A stretch of DNA of 64,000 nucleotides from positions 6,448,001 to 6,512,000 of the forward strand of contig NZ_CP112880.1 in the NCBI RefSeq assembly GCF_028747205.1, written 5' to 3'. Under the pieces are notes generated by a model, which searched no databases, had not been told where the DNA came from, and worked only from the letters and a program-made list of their open reading frames with translations. The stretch comes from Streptomyces sp. CA-278952 (GTDB lineage Bacteria > Actinomycetota > Actinomycetes > Streptomycetales > Streptomycetaceae). Shown here piece after piece: positions 48,362-57,217 of the stretch. Position 1 is the stretch's first letter. Each line of letters opens with the position of its first letter. The position numbers and the translations under genes are program-made.

Positions 48362-49543
48362 ATGGCTGAGGCTCAGAACACTCCGGTGGGTTCCACCACC
48401 GCCGGCTCCATCGCGGTGGCCGCCGAGTCGACCGTCGCCACCCGCATGAGCGCACCCCCGTCCTTCGACGTCGCGGACTTCCCCGTCCCGCACGGCCGCG
48501 AGGAGGAGTGGCGCTTCACGCCGCTGGAGCGGCTGCGCGGTCTGCACGACGGCACCGCGGTCGCGAGCGGCGGCGGCGTGAAGGTCGCCATCGAGGCCCC
48601 CGAGGGCGTCACGGTCGAGACCGTCGGCCGCGACGACTCCCGGCTCGGCAAGGCCGGCACCCCGGTGGACCGGGTCGCCGCCCAGGCGTACAGCTCCTTC
48701 GAGCAGGCCTCGGTCGTCACGGTCGCCAAGGAAGCCGTGCTCACCGAGCCGGTCCGGATCACCGTGCACGGCGAGGGCGGCGTCGCCTACGGCCACCAGC
48801 TCATCCAGCTGGGCGCCTTCGCCGAGGCCGTCGTCGTCATCGACCACACGGGTGACGCGGTGCTCGCCGCCAACGTCGACTACGTGCTGGGCGACGGCGC
48901 GAAGCTGACCGTCGTCTCCGTCCAGGACTGGGACGACACGGCGGTCCACGTCGGCCAGCACAACGCGCTGGTCGGCCGGGACGCCTCGTTCAAGTCGATC
49001 GTCGTCACCTTCGGCGGCGACGTCGTCCGCCTGCACCCCCGGGTGGCCTACGCGGCCCCCGGTGGCGAGGCGGAGCTCTTCGGCCTGTACTTCACCGACA
49101 AGGGCCAGCACCAGGAGCACCGCCTCCTGGTCGACCACAACACCCCGCACTGCAAGTCCAACGCGGTGTACAAGGGCGCCCTCCAGGGCGACGGCGCGCA
49201 CGCCGTCTGGATCGGTGACGTCCTCATTCAGGCCGCGGCCGAGGGCACCGACACCTACGAGATGAACCGGAACCTCGTCCTCACCGACGGCGCCCGGGTC
49301 GACTCCGTGCCCAACCTGGAGATCGAGACCGGCGAGATCGTCGGCGCCGGCCACGCCTCCGCGACCGGCCGCTTCGACGACGAGCAGCTCTTCTACCTCC
49401 AGTCCCGCGGCATCCCGGCCGAGGAGGCCCGCCGTCTCGTCGTGCGCGGCTTCTTCGCCGAGCTGGTCCAGCAGATCGGTCTGCCGGACGTCGAAGCGCG
49501 TCTCCTCGAGAAGATCGAGACCGAGCTGAAGGCGTCCGTCTGA
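48362..49543 (+). CDS. sufD: Fe-S cluster assembly protein SufD
   Basis: 393 aa. Partner of SufB in the SufBC2D scaffold. Family landmarks: FPVPHGREEEWRFTPLERL (about residues 40-58), VVIDHTGDAVLAANVDYVLGDGA, LFGLYFTDKGQHQEHRLLVDHN with the conserved His, CKSNAVYKGALQG and FDDEQLFYLQSRGIPAEEARRLVVRGFF. No strong Shine-Dalgarno precedes the ATG. An in-frame TTG at 48332 would add 10 residues. It overlaps the ferredoxin start by 1 base. Confidence 0.96.
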   Translation: MAEAQNTPVGSTTAGSIAVAAESTVATRMSAPPSFDVADFPVPHGREEEWRFTPLERLRGLHDGTAVASGGGVKVAIEAPEGVTVETVGRDDSRLGKAGTPVDRVAAQAYSSFEQASVVTVAKEAVLTEPVRITVHGEGGVAYGHQLIQLGAFAEAVVVIDHTGDAVLAANVDYVLGDGAKLTVVSVQDWDDTAVHVGQHNALVGRDASFKSIVVTFGGDVVRLHPRVAYAAPGGEAELFGLYFTDKGQHQEHRLLVDHNTPHCKSNAVYKGALQGDGAHAVWIGDVLIQAAAEGTDTYEMNRNLVLTDGARVDSVPNLEIETGEIVGAGHASATGRFDDEQLFYLQSRGIPAEEARRLVVRGFFAELVQQIGLPDVEARLLEKIETELKASV

Positions 49544-49860
49544 TGTCCTTCGTCAAGGCCTGTGCGCTGAGTGAGCTGGAGGACGACACCCCCAAGCGGG
49601 TGGAGCTCGACGGCACACCCGTCTCCCTCGTCCGCACCGAGGGCGAGGTGTTCGCGATCAACGACATCTGCTCGCACGCGAACGTCTCCCTCTCGGAGGG
49701 CGAGGTGGAGGACTGCGCGATCGAGTGCTGGCTGCACGGATCGTCGTTCGACCTCCGCACCGGCAAGCCGTCCGGCCTTCCCGCGACGCGCCCCGTCCCC
49801 GTATACCCCGTAAAGATCGAAGGGGACGATGTGCTCGTCTCCGTCACCCAGGAGTCCTGA
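49543..49860 (+). CDS. Rieske-type [2Fe-2S] ferredoxin in the suf operon
   Basis: 105 aa soluble Rieske domain like dioxygenase ferredoxin subunits. Ligand motifs are CSHANVSL (Cys and His, about residues 43-50) and CWLHGSSFD (Cys and His, about 63-71). It starts within the sufD stop (TGATG) and ends 7 bases before sufC, so it is an integral operon member. It may supply electrons for cluster assembly or persulphide reduction; that role is inferred from position, which is conserved in actinobacteria. Confidence 0.92.
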   Translation: MSFVKACALSELEDDTPKRVELDGTPVSLVRTEGEVFAINDICSHANVSLSEGEVEDCAIECWLHGSSFDLRTGKPSGLPATRPVPVYPVKIEGDDVLVSVTQES

Positions 49861-49867
49861 GTCACCC

Positions 49868-50659
49868 ATGGCAACGCTTGAAATCCGCGACCTGCACGTC
49901 ACCGTCGAGGCCGACAACGCCACGAAGGAGATCCTCAAGGGCGTCGACCTGACCGTGAAGCAGGGCGAGACCCACGCCATCATGGGCCCCAACGGGTCCG
50001 GCAAGTCCACCCTCGCGTACTCGCTCGCGGGTCACCCCAAGTACACGATCACCAGTGGCACGGTCACCCTGGACGGCGAAGACGTCCTGGAGATGTCCGT
50101 CGACGAGCGGGCCCGCGCCGGCCTGTTCCTCGCCATGCAGTACCCGGTCGAGATCCCCGGTGTCTCGGTCTCCAACTTCCTGCGCACCTCCGCCACCGCC
50201 ATCCGCGGCGAGGCCCCCAAGCTGCGTACGTGGGTCAAGGAGGTCAAGGAGACGATGGCCGGGCTCCAGATGGACCCGTCCTTCGCCGAGCGCAACGTCA
50301 ACGAGGGCTTCTCCGGCGGTGAGAAGAAGCGCCACGAGATCCTCCAGCTGGAGCTCCTCAAGCCGAAGATCGCCGTCCTGGACGAGACCGACTCCGGCCT
50401 GGACGTCGACGCGCTCAAGACCGTCTCCGAGGGTGTCAACCGGGTCCGCGAGACCGGCGAGGTCGGCACCCTGCTGATCACGCACTACACCCGCATCCTG
50501 AAGTACATCAAGCCCGACTTCGTGCACGTCTTCGCCAACGGCCGGATCGCGGCCTCCGGCGGCGCCGAGCTGGCCGACCAGCTGGAGAACGAGGGCTACG
50601 AGGCCTACACGAAGGGTGGCCCCGTGAACGGAGGGAACTCAGGAGGTGCAGCCGCGTGA
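49868..50659 (+). CDS. sufC: Fe-S cluster assembly ATPase SufC
   Basis: 263 aa ABC ATPase driving the SufBC2D scaffold. Walker A GPNGSGKST (about residues 37-45), FLAMQYPVEIPGVSVSNFLR (Q-loop region, about 88-107), the SufC-specific signature FSGGEKKRHEILQLELLKP (about 150-168), Walker B IAVLDETDSGLDVDAL and the switch His in LLITHYTRIL. The ATG at 49868 is used; the extra upstream residues of the longer frame lie inside the ferredoxin gene. The stop overlaps the sufS GTG. Confidence 0.97.
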   Translation: MATLEIRDLHVTVEADNATKEILKGVDLTVKQGETHAIMGPNGSGKSTLAYSLAGHPKYTITSGTVTLDGEDVLEMSVDERARAGLFLAMQYPVEIPGVSVSNFLRTSATAIRGEAPKLRTWVKEVKETMAGLQMDPSFAERNVNEGFSGGEKKRHEILQLELLKPKIAVLDETDSGLDVDALKTVSEGVNRVRETGEVGTLLITHYTRILKYIKPDFVHVFANGRIAASGGAELADQLENEGYEAYTKGGPVNGGNSGGAAA

Positions 50660-51924
50660 CTGACGCCCGACAGGGGCTCACCGGCCTCCTCGACACCGAG
50701 GCGATCCGCAAGGACTTCCCGATCCTGGACCGCACGGTCCACGACGGCAAGAAGATCGTGTACCTGGACTCCGCGGCGACCTCGCAGAAGCCGCGTCAGG
50801 TCCTCGACGCGCTCAACGAGTACTACGAGCGGCACAACGCGAACGTGCACCGCGGCGTCTACACGATCGCCGAGGAGGCCACCGCGCTGTACGAGGGCGC
50901 CCGCGACAAGGTCGCCGCCTTCATCAACGCACCCAGCCGCAACGAGGTGATCTTCACGAAGAACGCCTCGGAGTCGCTGAACCTCGTGGCGAACATGCTC
51001 GGCTGGGCGGACGAGCCCTATCGGGTGGACAGTGACACGGAGATCGTCACCACGGAGATGGAGCACCACTCCAACATCGTGCCGTGGCAGCTGCTCTCGC
51101 AGCGCACCGGCGCGAAGCTGAAGTGGTTCGGCATCACCGACGACGGCCGGCTCGACCTGTCGAACATCGACGAGATCATCACCGAGAAGACGAAGATCGT
51201 CTCCTTCACGCTGGTCTCCAACATCCTGGGCACCGTCAACCCGGTCGAGCAGATCATCCGCCGCGCCCAGCAGGTCGGCGCGCTGGTCTGCATCGACGCC
51301 TCGCAGGCGGCCCCGCACATGGTGCTCGACGTGCAGGCGCTCCAGGCCGACTTCGTGGCCTTCACCGGCCACAAGATGGTCGGCCCGACGGGCATCGGCG
51401 TGCTGTGGGGGCGGCAGGAGCTCCTGGAGGACCTGCCGCCCTTCCTCGGCGGCGGCGAGATGATCGAGACCGTGTCGATGCACTCCTCGACGTATGCTCC
51501 GGCACCGCACAAGTTCGAGGCCGGTACGCCCCCGATCGCCCAGGCCGTCGGCCTCGGCGCGGCCGTGGACTACCTCTCGGCGATCGGCATGGAGAACATC
51601 CACAACCACGAGAAGGCGATCACCGAGTACGCGGTGAAGCGCCTCCTTGAGGTCCCGGACCTGCGGATCATCGGTCCGGCGACGGCCGAGGACCGCGGGG
51701 CCACGATCTCGTTCACGCTCGGCGACATCCACCCGCACGACGTGGGCCAGGTCCTCGACGAGCTGGGCATCGCCGTCCGGGTCGGCCACCACTGCGCCCG
51801 CCCGGTCTGCCTGCGGTACGGAATTCCCGCGACGACGCGAGCGTCGTTCTATCTGTACTCCACGCCCGCCGAGGTCGACGCCTTGGTGGACGGTCTGGAG
51901 CACGTCCGGAACTTCTTCGGCTGA
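50656..51924 (+). CDS. sufS: cysteine desulfurase SufS
   Basis: 422 aa PLP enzyme releasing sulphur from cysteine as persulphide. Motifs: YLDSAATSQKP (about residues 36-46), EHHSNIVPWQ (about 136-145), VCIDASQAAPHM with the PLP Asp (about 213-224), the Schiff-base Lys in FTGHKMVGPTGIG (about 238-250) and the catalytic Cys in VGHHCARPVC (about 376-385). Group II desulfurase, matching its partner SufU. GTG start overlapping sufC. Confidence 0.97.
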   Translation: MTDARQGLTGLLDTEAIRKDFPILDRTVHDGKKIVYLDSAATSQKPRQVLDALNEYYERHNANVHRGVYTIAEEATALYEGARDKVAAFINAPSRNEVIFTKNASESLNLVANMLGWADEPYRVDSDTEIVTTEMEHHSNIVPWQLLSQRTGAKLKWFGITDDGRLDLSNIDEIITEKTKIVSFTLVSNILGTVNPVEQIIRRAQQVGALVCIDASQAAPHMVLDVQALQADFVAFTGHKMVGPTGIGVLWGRQELLEDLPPFLGGGEMIETVSMHSSTYAPAPHKFEAGTPPIAQAVGLGAAVDYLSAIGMENIHNHEKAITEYAVKRLLEVPDLRIIGPATAEDRGATISFTLGDIHPHDVGQVLDELGIAVRVGHHCARPVCLRYGIPATTRASFYLYSTPAEVDALVDGLEHVRNFFG

Positions 51925-51934
51925 GGGTTGACTG

Positions 51935-52390
51935 GTGAAGCTTGAATCCATGTACCAGGAAGTGATCCTGGACCACTACAAGCACCCCCACGGGCGCGGC
52001 CTGCGGGACGGCGACGTCGAGGTGCACCACACCAATCCGACCTGCGGCGACGAGATCACGCTCCGGGTGAAGTACGACGGCGAGACCCTCGCCGACGTGA
52101 GCTACGACGGCCAGGGCTGCTCCATCAGCCAGGCCAGCGCCTCCGTGCTGAACGAGCTGCTCGTCGGCAAGGAGCTGTCCCAGGCGCGGAAGATCCAGGA
52201 GACCTTCCTGGAGCTGATGCAGTCCAAGGGCCAGCTGGAGCCGGACGACGCGATGGAGGAGGTGCTGGAGGACGCCGTCGCGTTCGCCGGCGTCTCCAAG
52301 TACCCCGCCCGGGTCAAGTGCGCGCTGCTGAGCTGGATGGCGTGGAAGGACGCGACGGCCAAGGCGCTGTCCGAAGGGAAGACCGCATGA
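51935..52390 (+). CDS. sufU: zinc-dependent sulphurtransferase SufU
   Basis: 151 aa. Accepts persulphide sulphur from SufS through a zinc-bound Cys. Landmarks: YQEVILDHYKHPHGRG (about residues 7-22), HTNPTCGDEITLRV (Cys about 37, Asp 39), GQGCSISQASAS (Cys about 62) and ARVKCALLSW (Cys about 128). These are the three Cys and the Asp expected for SufU, including the region between helices that distinguishes it from IscU. GTG start 10 bases after sufS. Confidence 0.96.
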   Translation: MKLESMYQEVILDHYKHPHGRGLRDGDVEVHHTNPTCGDEITLRVKYDGETLADVSYDGQGCSISQASASVLNELLVGKELSQARKIQETFLELMQSKGQLEPDDAMEEVLEDAVAFAGVSKYPARVKCALLSWMAWKDATAKALSEGKTA

Positions 52391-52725
52391 GCGACAACGA
52401 GACCGCGACCATGAAGCCGGCCTCCGAGGAGGAGGTCCGCGAGGCGCTGTACGACGTCGTCGACCCCGAACTGGGCATCGACGTCGTCAACCTGGGCCTG
52501 ATCTACGGCATCCACGTCGACGACGCCAACATCGCCACCCTCGACATGACCCTGACGTCCGCGGCCTGCCCGCTGACCGACGTCATCGAGGACCAGGCCA
52601 AGTCCGCCACGGACGGCATCGTCAACGAGCTCCGGATCAACTGGGTCTGGATGCCGCCGTGGGGCCCGGACAAGATCACCGACGACGGACGCGAGCAGCT
52701 CCGCGCGCTGGGGTTCAACGTCTGA
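52387..52725 (+). CDS. sufT: SufT-like MIP18/DUF59 protein
   Basis: 112 aa. DUF59 proteins assist maturation of Fe-S proteins. Signature: VREALYDVVDPELGIDVVNLGLIYG (the DPE/LG region, about residues 17-41 split here as VDPELGIDVVNLGL), and the conserved Cys in SAACPLTDVI (about 57-66). The C-terminal WVWMPPWGPDKITDDGR is typical. ATGA overlap with sufU makes it the final suf gene. A 17-bp hairpin follows. Confidence 0.93.
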   Translation: MSDNETATMKPASEEEVREALYDVVDPELGIDVVNLGLIYGIHVDDANIATLDMTLTSAACPLTDVIEDQAKSATDGIVNELRINWVWMPPWGPDKITDDGREQLRALGFNV

Positions 52726-52747
52726 CACGCTCCCCGAAGAGCGATGA

Positions 52748-52786
52748 ACGGCCATGCCCGCCAGGCAGACTGGCGGGCATGGCCGT
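52748..52786 (+). terminator. 17-bp perfect hairpin terminator of the suf operon
   Basis: Arms 52748-52764 and 52770-52786 pair over 17 bp with a GCAGA loop, 22 bases after the sufT stop. Confidence 0.88.
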
Positions 52787-52838
52787 CTCCATCCGAGCCG
52801 GACCCCGGCCGACCGAGCCGGGCCGGGCCCCCACGTGC

Positions 52839-53993
52839 TCAGACGTGGGAGGGCGGCGGCGGGCCGTACTGCTCCGGCAGGGTCGCTGCCGCCGCCTCGG
52901 CCAGGACCGGGCCCAGGTTCTCCGTGCGCATCCGCAGGTCGACGTAGAGCAGGCCGACCACCAGCGGGGGGAAGATCGCCGTGAACAGCTGGGCGATCAT
53001 CTGGCTGATGAACGACAGCAGCAACACGCCGCCGAGCATCGCGACGATCTGCCCGCCGGTCGGGTCCGCGTCCACGTCCGCCGGGTCGAACACGCCGGGG
53101 AGCAGGCCGACCATCTGGAACGGCAGCTGGATCATGTAGCCGATCGCACCCGCGAGTCCGATGGCGAGCAGCCCGACGCCGAAGACCCGCCACCAGTTGC
53201 CGCGCACCAGCCGGACCGAGCGGCGCAGGGCGGCGACCGGGCGCTGGTGCTCGAAGACCACGACCGTCGGGGCCAGGGAGAAGCGGACGTAGAGCCACAT
53301 CGCTACCGGTGCGATGAGCAGGAAGCCGAGGAAGCCGACCACCATCAGCGGCACGACGCCGTCCTCGTCGCCCAGCGAGACAGCGTAGATCATCAGCCCG
53401 GCGACGGCGCCGACCATGAGCGCCATCGGGACGGCCATGATCAGCCCGGTCAGGAACACTGTGCCGAGGATCGACCAGACCCTCGACCACGCCCGCCTCC
53501 AGACCTCCCCGAAGCCGATCGGGCGGCCCAGGACGGCCTCCTGGAGGACCACCGGGACCGCTGCCTGCACCACGGCGGACGCCAGCAGGTAGACGATCAT
53601 GCCGATGACCATCAGCACGCCGAACGCGACGCCCAGCGGCACCAGTTGCGCAGCGTCCGGGGATCCCGGGGAACCGGCGGTCAGCTCGTCCCACTGGCTC
53701 GCGACGGCGGCGCCGGCGGCCACCAGGGCGGCGATCATCACGAGCGCCGCCGCGCCGAACAGCGTCAGGGCGATCCCGATCAGCGGTTTCCAGTACCGCC
53801 CGAGCGTCGAGAAGGCGCCGCTGAGCATGTCCGAGACCCTCAGCGGCGCCAGGGGTATGACCCCCGGCTTGGGCGGTGCGGCCCACCCGCTGTTCCATCC
53901 CCCGCCCGGTCCCTGCGCGCCCCCGTGGAAGGGCCCCCCACCGTGAGGTGCGCCCCCGTACGGGCCGCCGCCCCACCCTGCGTCCTGCGCCAC
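52839..53993 (-). CDS. integral membrane protein, GlpQ-membrane-domain-like (YciC/DUF family)
   Basis: 384 aa. A Gly/Pro/His-rich cytoplasmic N-terminus (about residues 1-50; GGGPYGGAPHGGGPF) precedes a membrane domain of six or more helices. The repeated phrase LRVSDMLSGAFSTLGRYWKPLIG (about 53-75) and later RAWSRVWSILGTVFLTGLIM and RRSVRLVRGNWWRVFGVGLLA matches the membrane domain of glycerophosphodiester phosphodiesterases and related proteins. The catalytic GDPD domain is absent. The GTG at 53993 has GGAG 5 bases upstream; the longer in-frame start would invade the SMR promoter. Function unknown. Confidence 0.78.
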   Translation of the reverse strand: MAQDAGWGGGPYGGAPHGGGPFHGGAQGPGGGWNSGWAAPPKPGVIPLAPLRVSDMLSGAFSTLGRYWKPLIGIALTLFGAAALVMIAALVAAGAAVASQWDELTAGSPGSPDAAQLVPLGVAFGVLMVIGMIVYLLASAVVQAAVPVVLQEAVLGRPIGFGEVWRRAWSRVWSILGTVFLTGLIMAVPMALMVGAVAGLMIYAVSLGDEDGVVPLMVVGFLGFLLIAPVAMWLYVRFSLAPTVVVFEHQRPVAALRRSVRLVRGNWWRVFGVGLLAIGLAGAIGYMIQLPFQMVGLLPGVFDPADVDADPTGGQIVAMLGGVLLLSFISQMIAQLFTAIFPPLVVGLLYVDLRMRTENLGPVLAEAAAATLPEQYGPPPPSHV

Positions 53994-54078
53994 TGCGTCT
54001 CCGTCGTCTCGTCGGCCCGGGTACCGGGCCGTGTGGTCGGTCGGCACACCGTAACGCCCCCGACGTGGGCCGATGATA

Positions 54079-54114
54079 TGTACGGCCGTACGCAACGTTG
54101 GGTACAGTCGTACA
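54079..54114. promoter_or_regulatory. 36-bp operator dyad over the SMR-tetR promoter
   Basis: A dyad centred on CAACGTTG (54093-54100) with 14-base arms, only 3 mismatches per arm. Each arm holds a GTAC-N4-GTAC element: GTACGGCCGTAC (54080-54091, itself a perfect palindrome) and GTACAGTCGTAC (54102-54113). The -10 TACAGT (54103-54108) lies inside, 7 bases before the ATG. Most probably the binding site of the TetR protein encoded next door. Confidence 0.7.
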
Positions 54115-54115
54115 C

Positions 54116-54442
54116 ATGGGATACGCATACGGACTGCTGGCCGCCGCCATCGCGGCGGAGGTGGCCGGGACGACGGCCATGAAGTACAGCGAGGGCTTCA
54201 CCCGGCTCTGGCCCTCGCTCGGCACCGTGGTGGGCTACCTCATCGCCTTCACCCTGCTCGCGCAGACCCTCAAGACGCTCTCCGTGGGCACCGCCTACGC
54301 CATCTGGGCGGGCGCCGGCACCGCGGCCGTCGCCCTCATCGGGATCCTGTTCCTGGGGGAGTCCAGCGGCCTCGTCAAGATCGCGGGCATCGCCCTGATC
54401 GTGGCCGGGGTCGTCGTCCTCAACCTGGGAGGGGCGCACTGA
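54116..54442 (+). CDS. small multidrug resistance (SMR) transporter
   Basis: 108 aa, four hydrophobic helices, the standard SMR length. The essential membrane Glu is in AAIAAEVAGTTAMKYSEGF (about residue 15), followed by GYLIAFTLLAQTLKTL and AYAIWAGAGTAAVALIGILFLGE, close to EmrE/QacE signatures. Proton-driven export of cationic compounds is expected. The ATG is 7 bases from TACAGT, so the message is probably leaderless. It overlaps the TetR gene by 1 base. Confidence 0.92.
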   Translation: MGYAYGLLAAAIAAEVAGTTAMKYSEGFTRLWPSLGTVVGYLIAFTLLAQTLKTLSVGTAYAIWAGAGTAAVALIGILFLGESSGLVKIAGIALIVAGVVVLNLGGAH

Positions 54443-54993
54443 TGGCCCGGCGGTACGACCCCGGGCGGCGGACGAGGATCATCGACGCGGCGCTGAGCGT
54501 GGTCGCGGCCGACGGCATCGCCGGCCTCAGCCACCGCACCGTGGCCGCCGAGGCCGATGTGCCGCTCGGCTCGACCACGTACCACTTCGGCTCCCTCGAC
54601 GAACTCCTGGTCGCCGCCCTGCGCCGCTGCAACGAGAACTTCGTGCAGGCCCTGCGCGGCAGCGAGGCACTGGCGGGACCCGCCGGCTCCGCCGGTCTCG
54701 CGGAGGAGCTGACGCGGTTGCTGGGCCGGTGGTTCGCGGGCGAACGCGGGGCGATCGAGCTGGAGTACGAGCTGTACCTCGCGGCGCTGCGCCGCCCCGC
54801 GCTGCGACCCGTCGCCGCCGAGTGGACCGAGGAGGCCGTCGAGCTGCTGTCCCGGCGCACCGACCCGGAGACCGCGCGGGCGCTCGTCGCGCTGATGGAC
54901 GGCGTCTGCCTCCAGGTGCTGCTCACCGGCGGCACGTTCGACGCGCCCTACACTCGCGAGATGCTGGCCCGGATCGTGGACGGCGGCGTCTGA
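54442..54993 (+). CDS. TetR-family regulator of the SMR exporter
   Basis: 183 aa. The N-terminal TetR helix-turn-helix reads IIDAALSVVAADGIAGLSHRTVAAEADVPLGSTTYHFGSLDELLVAAL (about residues 12-58 in outline; recognition part around PLGSTTYHF). A helical ligand domain fills the rest. The TGATG overlap with the SMR gene and the 36-bp dyad upstream indicate that it represses its own operon until an exported ligand binds. Confidence 0.9.
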   Translation: MARRYDPGRRTRIIDAALSVVAADGIAGLSHRTVAAEADVPLGSTTYHFGSLDELLVAALRRCNENFVQALRGSEALAGPAGSAGLAEELTRLLGRWFAGERGAIELEYELYLAALRRPALRPVAAEWTEEAVELLSRRTDPETARALVALMDGVCLQVLLTGGTFDAPYTREMLARIVDGGV

Positions 54994-55003
54994 GCCCGCC
55001 GGT

Positions 55004-55318
55004 GTGCGGATCACGGACCGGCCGGTCAAGGACCTGCTGGGGCGCCCCGCCCTGGTCGTGTCCCGGACGGACCGCGAGTTCGCCGAACTCGCGAACCTGC
55101 GGGACGAGGTGCTGATCGACCCGGAGACCTTCGCCTGCCGCGGGAAGCGCGGCGTGTACCTCGTGGGCGGGAAGATCGACGGTGTGCCCGTCAGCAAGGA
55201 CCGGGTGGTGTCGAACGAGGCCCTGGTGAGGACCGAGGTCCGCGACGGCGCGCCGTCCCCTTCCGTTCCCGAACCGGGTACTGAGACCGGTTCGCCCGAG
55301 CGGGCCCCGGCCGGTTAG
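55004..55318 (+). CDS. small protein of unknown function, possibly PRC-barrel-like
   Basis: 104 aa, GTG start 10 bases after the tetR stop. Third-position G/C is high throughout, supporting a real gene. Residues 1-75 suggest a small beta-barrel: [22 protein letters not shown], then [41 protein letters not shown] in outline, reminiscent of PRC-barrel proteins. The last 25 residues are Pro/Glu/Ser-rich. It may be cotranscribed with the SMR-tetR pair. No function is assigned. Confidence 0.6.
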   Translation: MRITDRPVKDLLGRPALVVSRTDREFAELANLRDEVLIDPETFACRGKRGVYLVGGKIDGVPVSKDRVVSNEALVRTEVRDGAPSPSVPEPGTETGSPERAPAG

Positions 55319-55321
55319 GTT
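55316..55321 (+). promoter_or_regulatory. -10 hexamer of dapD
   Basis: TAGGTT, exactly 7 bases before the ATG at 55329. It overlaps the stop codon of the preceding small gene and predicts a leaderless dapD mRNA. Confidence 0.55.
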
Positions 55322-55328
55322 GCTGTTC

Positions 55329-56327
55329 ATGACCGACACGACTTCCCAGGGTTCTGCCCGCACCACCGGCGCCGTCGCAGCCGGCCTCGCCACCGTCGCC
55401 GGTGACGGCACCGTCCTCGACACGTGGTTTCCCGCCCCCGAGCTGACCTCCGACCCCGGCCCGGCCGGTACGACGCGCCTCAGCCCGGACGAGGCCGTCA
55501 ACCGGCTCGGCGAGGGCGCCGCCAAGGCCCTCGGCGTGGACGCCCGGCGCGGCGTCGAGGTCGTCGCCGTGTCCACGGTCATCTCCTCGCTCGACGACAA
55601 GCCGCTCGACGCCCACGACGCCTATCTGCGCCTGCACCTGCTCTCGCACCGGCTGGTCAGGCCGCACGGCCAGAACCTCGACGGGCTGTTCGGGCTGCTC
55701 GCCAACGTCGCCTGGACCTCGCTCGGCCCGGTCGCCGTCGACGACCTGGAGCGCGTGCGGCTCAACGCGCGCGCCGAGGGCCTGCACCTCCAGGTCACCT
55801 CGGTCGACAAGTTCCCCCGGATGACGGACTACGTCGCCCCCAAGGGCGTACGCATCGCCGACGCCGACCGCGTCCGGCTCGGCGCGCACCTCGCCGCCGG
55901 AACCACCGTCATGCACGAGGGCTTCGTCAACTTCAACGCGGGCACGCTCGGCACCTCCATGGTCGAGGGCCGCATCTCCGCGGGCGTCGTCGTCGGCGAC
56001 GGCTCGGACATCGGCGGCGGCGCGTCCACCATGGGCACCCTCTCCGGTGGCGGCACGGAGCGGATCGTCATCGGCGAGCGCTGCCTGGTCGGCGCGGAGG
56101 CGGGCGTCGGGATCGCGCTCGGCGACGAGTGCGTCGTCGAGGCCGGTCTGTACGTCACCGCCGGCACGCGGATCACGCTGCCGGACGGCCAGGTCGTCAA
56201 GGCCCGCGAGCTGTCCGGCGCCTCCAACATCCTCTTCCGCCGCAACTCGGTCACCGGCACCGTCGAGGCCCGCCCGAACAACGCGGTGTGGGGCGGCCTC
56301 AACGAGGTCCTGCACGCCCACAACTGA
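55329..56327 (+). CDS. dapD: tetrahydrodipicolinate N-succinyltransferase
   Basis: 332 aa. Succinylates tetrahydrodipicolinate in lysine/diaminopimelate synthesis. The actinobacterial-type DapD has an N-terminal alpha/beta domain and a left-handed beta-helix of hexapeptide repeats: [27 protein letters not shown] (about residues 178-204 in outline), [24 protein letters not shown] with the catalytic Glu, and [27 protein letters not shown]. The C-terminal [13 protein letters not shown] is typical. The ATG at 55329 is leaderless. It converges on dapA with only 5 bases between. Confidence 0.94.
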   Translation: MTDTTSQGSARTTGAVAAGLATVAGDGTVLDTWFPAPELTSDPGPAGTTRLSPDEAVNRLGEGAAKALGVDARRGVEVVAVSTVISSLDDKPLDAHDAYLRLHLLSHRLVRPHGQNLDGLFGLLANVAWTSLGPVAVDDLERVRLNARAEGLHLQVTSVDKFPRMTDYVAPKGVRIADADRVRLGAHLAAGTTVMHEGFVNFNAGTLGTSMVEGRISAGVVVGDGSDIGGGASTMGTLSGGGTERIVIGERCLVGAEAGVGIALGDECVVEAGLYVTAGTRITLPDGQVVKARELSGASNILFRRNSVTGTVEARPNNAVWGGLNEVLHAHN

Positions 56328-56332
56328 CCCGT

Positions 56333-57217
56333 TCAGCAGGGAGCGAGGAGCTCCTCGTACGCCGCACGCAGCCCGTCGGTCGCCTCGCGCCCGGCGGGCT
56401 GCAGCGGTTCCCGGACCGGTCCCGCGTCCAGGAGCGCCTTCACGGTGACGGTTCCGGGGAGGCCGATCGCCATCATCAGTTCGGTGAGGCGCACCGTGAG
56501 CCCGTTGAGCCGGGCCGCCTCGTCGGTGCGGCCCGCGTCGAACGCGTCCAGCGGCGCCCGCATCCGGCGCGGGGCCACGTTCGCGACGGTGCTGACGTAA
56601 CCGGCGCCGCCCACCGCGTACAACGGCAGGTTCAGCTCCTCGCAGCCCGAGTAGTACGCCAGCGAGGTGCGGGCCAGCACCTTCGTCGAGCCGAGCAGGT
56701 CCGAGGAGCAGTCCTTCACCGCCACCACGCGCGGGTGCTCCGCCAGCCGCAACAGGGTCTCCGGCTCGATCCGGGTGCCGGTGCGGCCGGGGATGTCGTA
56801 CAGCATCAGCGGCAGCCCGGTGGAGTCCGCGACCCGCAGGAAGTACGCCTCGACGGCGGCCTGCGGCGGGCGGCTGTAGTACGGGCTGACGACCAGCAGC
56901 CCGTCCGCGCCCGCCTCCTCGGCCTCCCGGGCCAGGCGCAGGGTGTGCGCGGTGTCCGGGCCCCCGACGCCGGTGAGCAGCGGCACCCCCTCGCCCACCT
57001 CCGCCCGGACCGCCCGCAGCAGGGCGGACTTCTCGGCGTCCGTCGTGGTGGGGGACTCGCCCGTGGTGCCGCTGAGGACGATCCCGTCGCAGCCCTCCGC
57101 CACCAGGTGCGCGGCGTGCGCACGGGCGGCGTCCGGGTCCAGGGCCCCGGCGGCGGTGAAGGGCGTGATCATGGCGCAGAGCGTGCGGCCGAAGGGGGGC
57201 GGTGCGGTGGCGGTCAT
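56333..57217 (-). CDS. dapA: 4-hydroxy-tetrahydrodipicolinate synthase (DapA family)
   Basis: 294 aa TIM-barrel aldolase. Condenses pyruvate with aspartate semialdehyde. Active-site residues are visible: GTTGESPTTT (about residues 49-58), the catalytic Tyr in MLYDIPGRTG (about 137-146) and the Schiff-base Lys in VVAVKDCSSD (about 164-173). The ATG at 57217 opens a family-typical N-terminus; a longer in-frame reading is unlikely. Streptomycetes have several DapA-like proteins, so this could be a paralogue. Tail-to-tail with dapD it fits the lysine/DAP role. Confidence 0.88.
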   Translation of the reverse strand: MTATAPPPFGRTLCAMITPFTAAGALDPDAARAHAAHLVAEGCDGIVLSGTTGESPTTTDAEKSALLRAVRAEVGEGVPLLTGVGGPDTAHTLRLAREAEEAGADGLLVVSPYYSRPPQAAVEAYFLRVADSTGLPLMLYDIPGRTGTRIEPETLLRLAEHPRVVAVKDCSSDLLGSTKVLARTSLAYYSGCEELNLPLYAVGGAGYVSTVANVAPRRMRAPLDAFDAGRTDEAARLNGLTVRLTELMMAIGLPGTVTVKALLDAGPVREPLQPAGREATDGLRAAYEELLAPC

